A stretch of DNA of 64,000 bases from NCBI GenBank assembly GCA_026261815.1, contig JAMPIT010000890.1:10818001-10882000 (forward strand), written 5' to 3'. Made by a program: the position numbers and the translations under genes. Positions 60,621 through 64,000 of this stretch are shown piece by piece. The DNA is from Monarcha castaneiventris obscurior. Taxonomy: Eukaryota > Chordata > Aves > Passeriformes > Monarchidae. The notes below the pieces were generated by a model. The model was not told where the DNA came from. It worked only from the letters and a program-made list of their open reading frames with translations, and did not search any database. Positions within the stretch are counted from its first letter, which is position 1. Every line of letters starts with the position of its first letter.

Positions 60621-64000
<3,380 letters not shown>

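Overview
The window is bird nuclear DNA, AT-rich by eye, lying inside one large protein-coding gene. Avian origin is inferred from several CR1 LINE fragments that carry the bird-type 3' end (ATTCTATGATTCTGT-like) and from a fragment of an endogenous-retrovirus LTR whose 5' end is common in birds. The LTR type suggests a non-galliform bird, but I hold that weakly.

The gene is PPP3CA, the catalytic A-alpha subunit of the Ca2+/calmodulin-dependent phosphatase calcineurin. It is read on the minus strand, so 5' is at high coordinates. Three consecutive internal exons are present: 61000-61200, 9829-9953 and 1100-1211. By comparison with the human protein they are exons 2, 3 and 4. All have canonical splice sites and compatible phases, and together they encode residues about 20 to 166. 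This covers the end of the N-terminal arm and the first part of the metallophosphatase domain: metal ligands D90, H92, D118 and N150, and catalytic H151. The peptide agrees with mammalian PPP3CA wherever I could compare it, and differs clearly from PPP3CB. Exon 1 with the promoter lies beyond 64000. Exon 5 and the rest of the gene lie before position 1.

Layout: 1-1099 is part of intron 4; 1212-9828 is intron 3 (8.6 kb); 9954-60999 is intron 2 (51 kb); 61201-64000 is part of intron 1. The introns are mostly unique sequence with short homopolymers and simple repeats. Intron 2 holds seven recognisable CR1 pieces (near 19.1, 31.7, 32.7, 33.7, 42.0, 42.9 and 59.8 kb), one LTR fragment at 34.96 kb, a 21-bp tandem duplication at 26.9 kb and a perfect 21-bp inverted repeat at 56.5 kb. 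I saw no second gene, tRNA, rRNA, CRISPR array or intact mobile element. The open frames outside the three exons are short, unrecognised or antisense to CR1.

I found no new biological system. The items most worth checking are the 56.5 kb hairpin and the tail-to-tail CR1 pair at 41.96-43.29 kb, both of which could fold in the calcineurin pre-mRNA.
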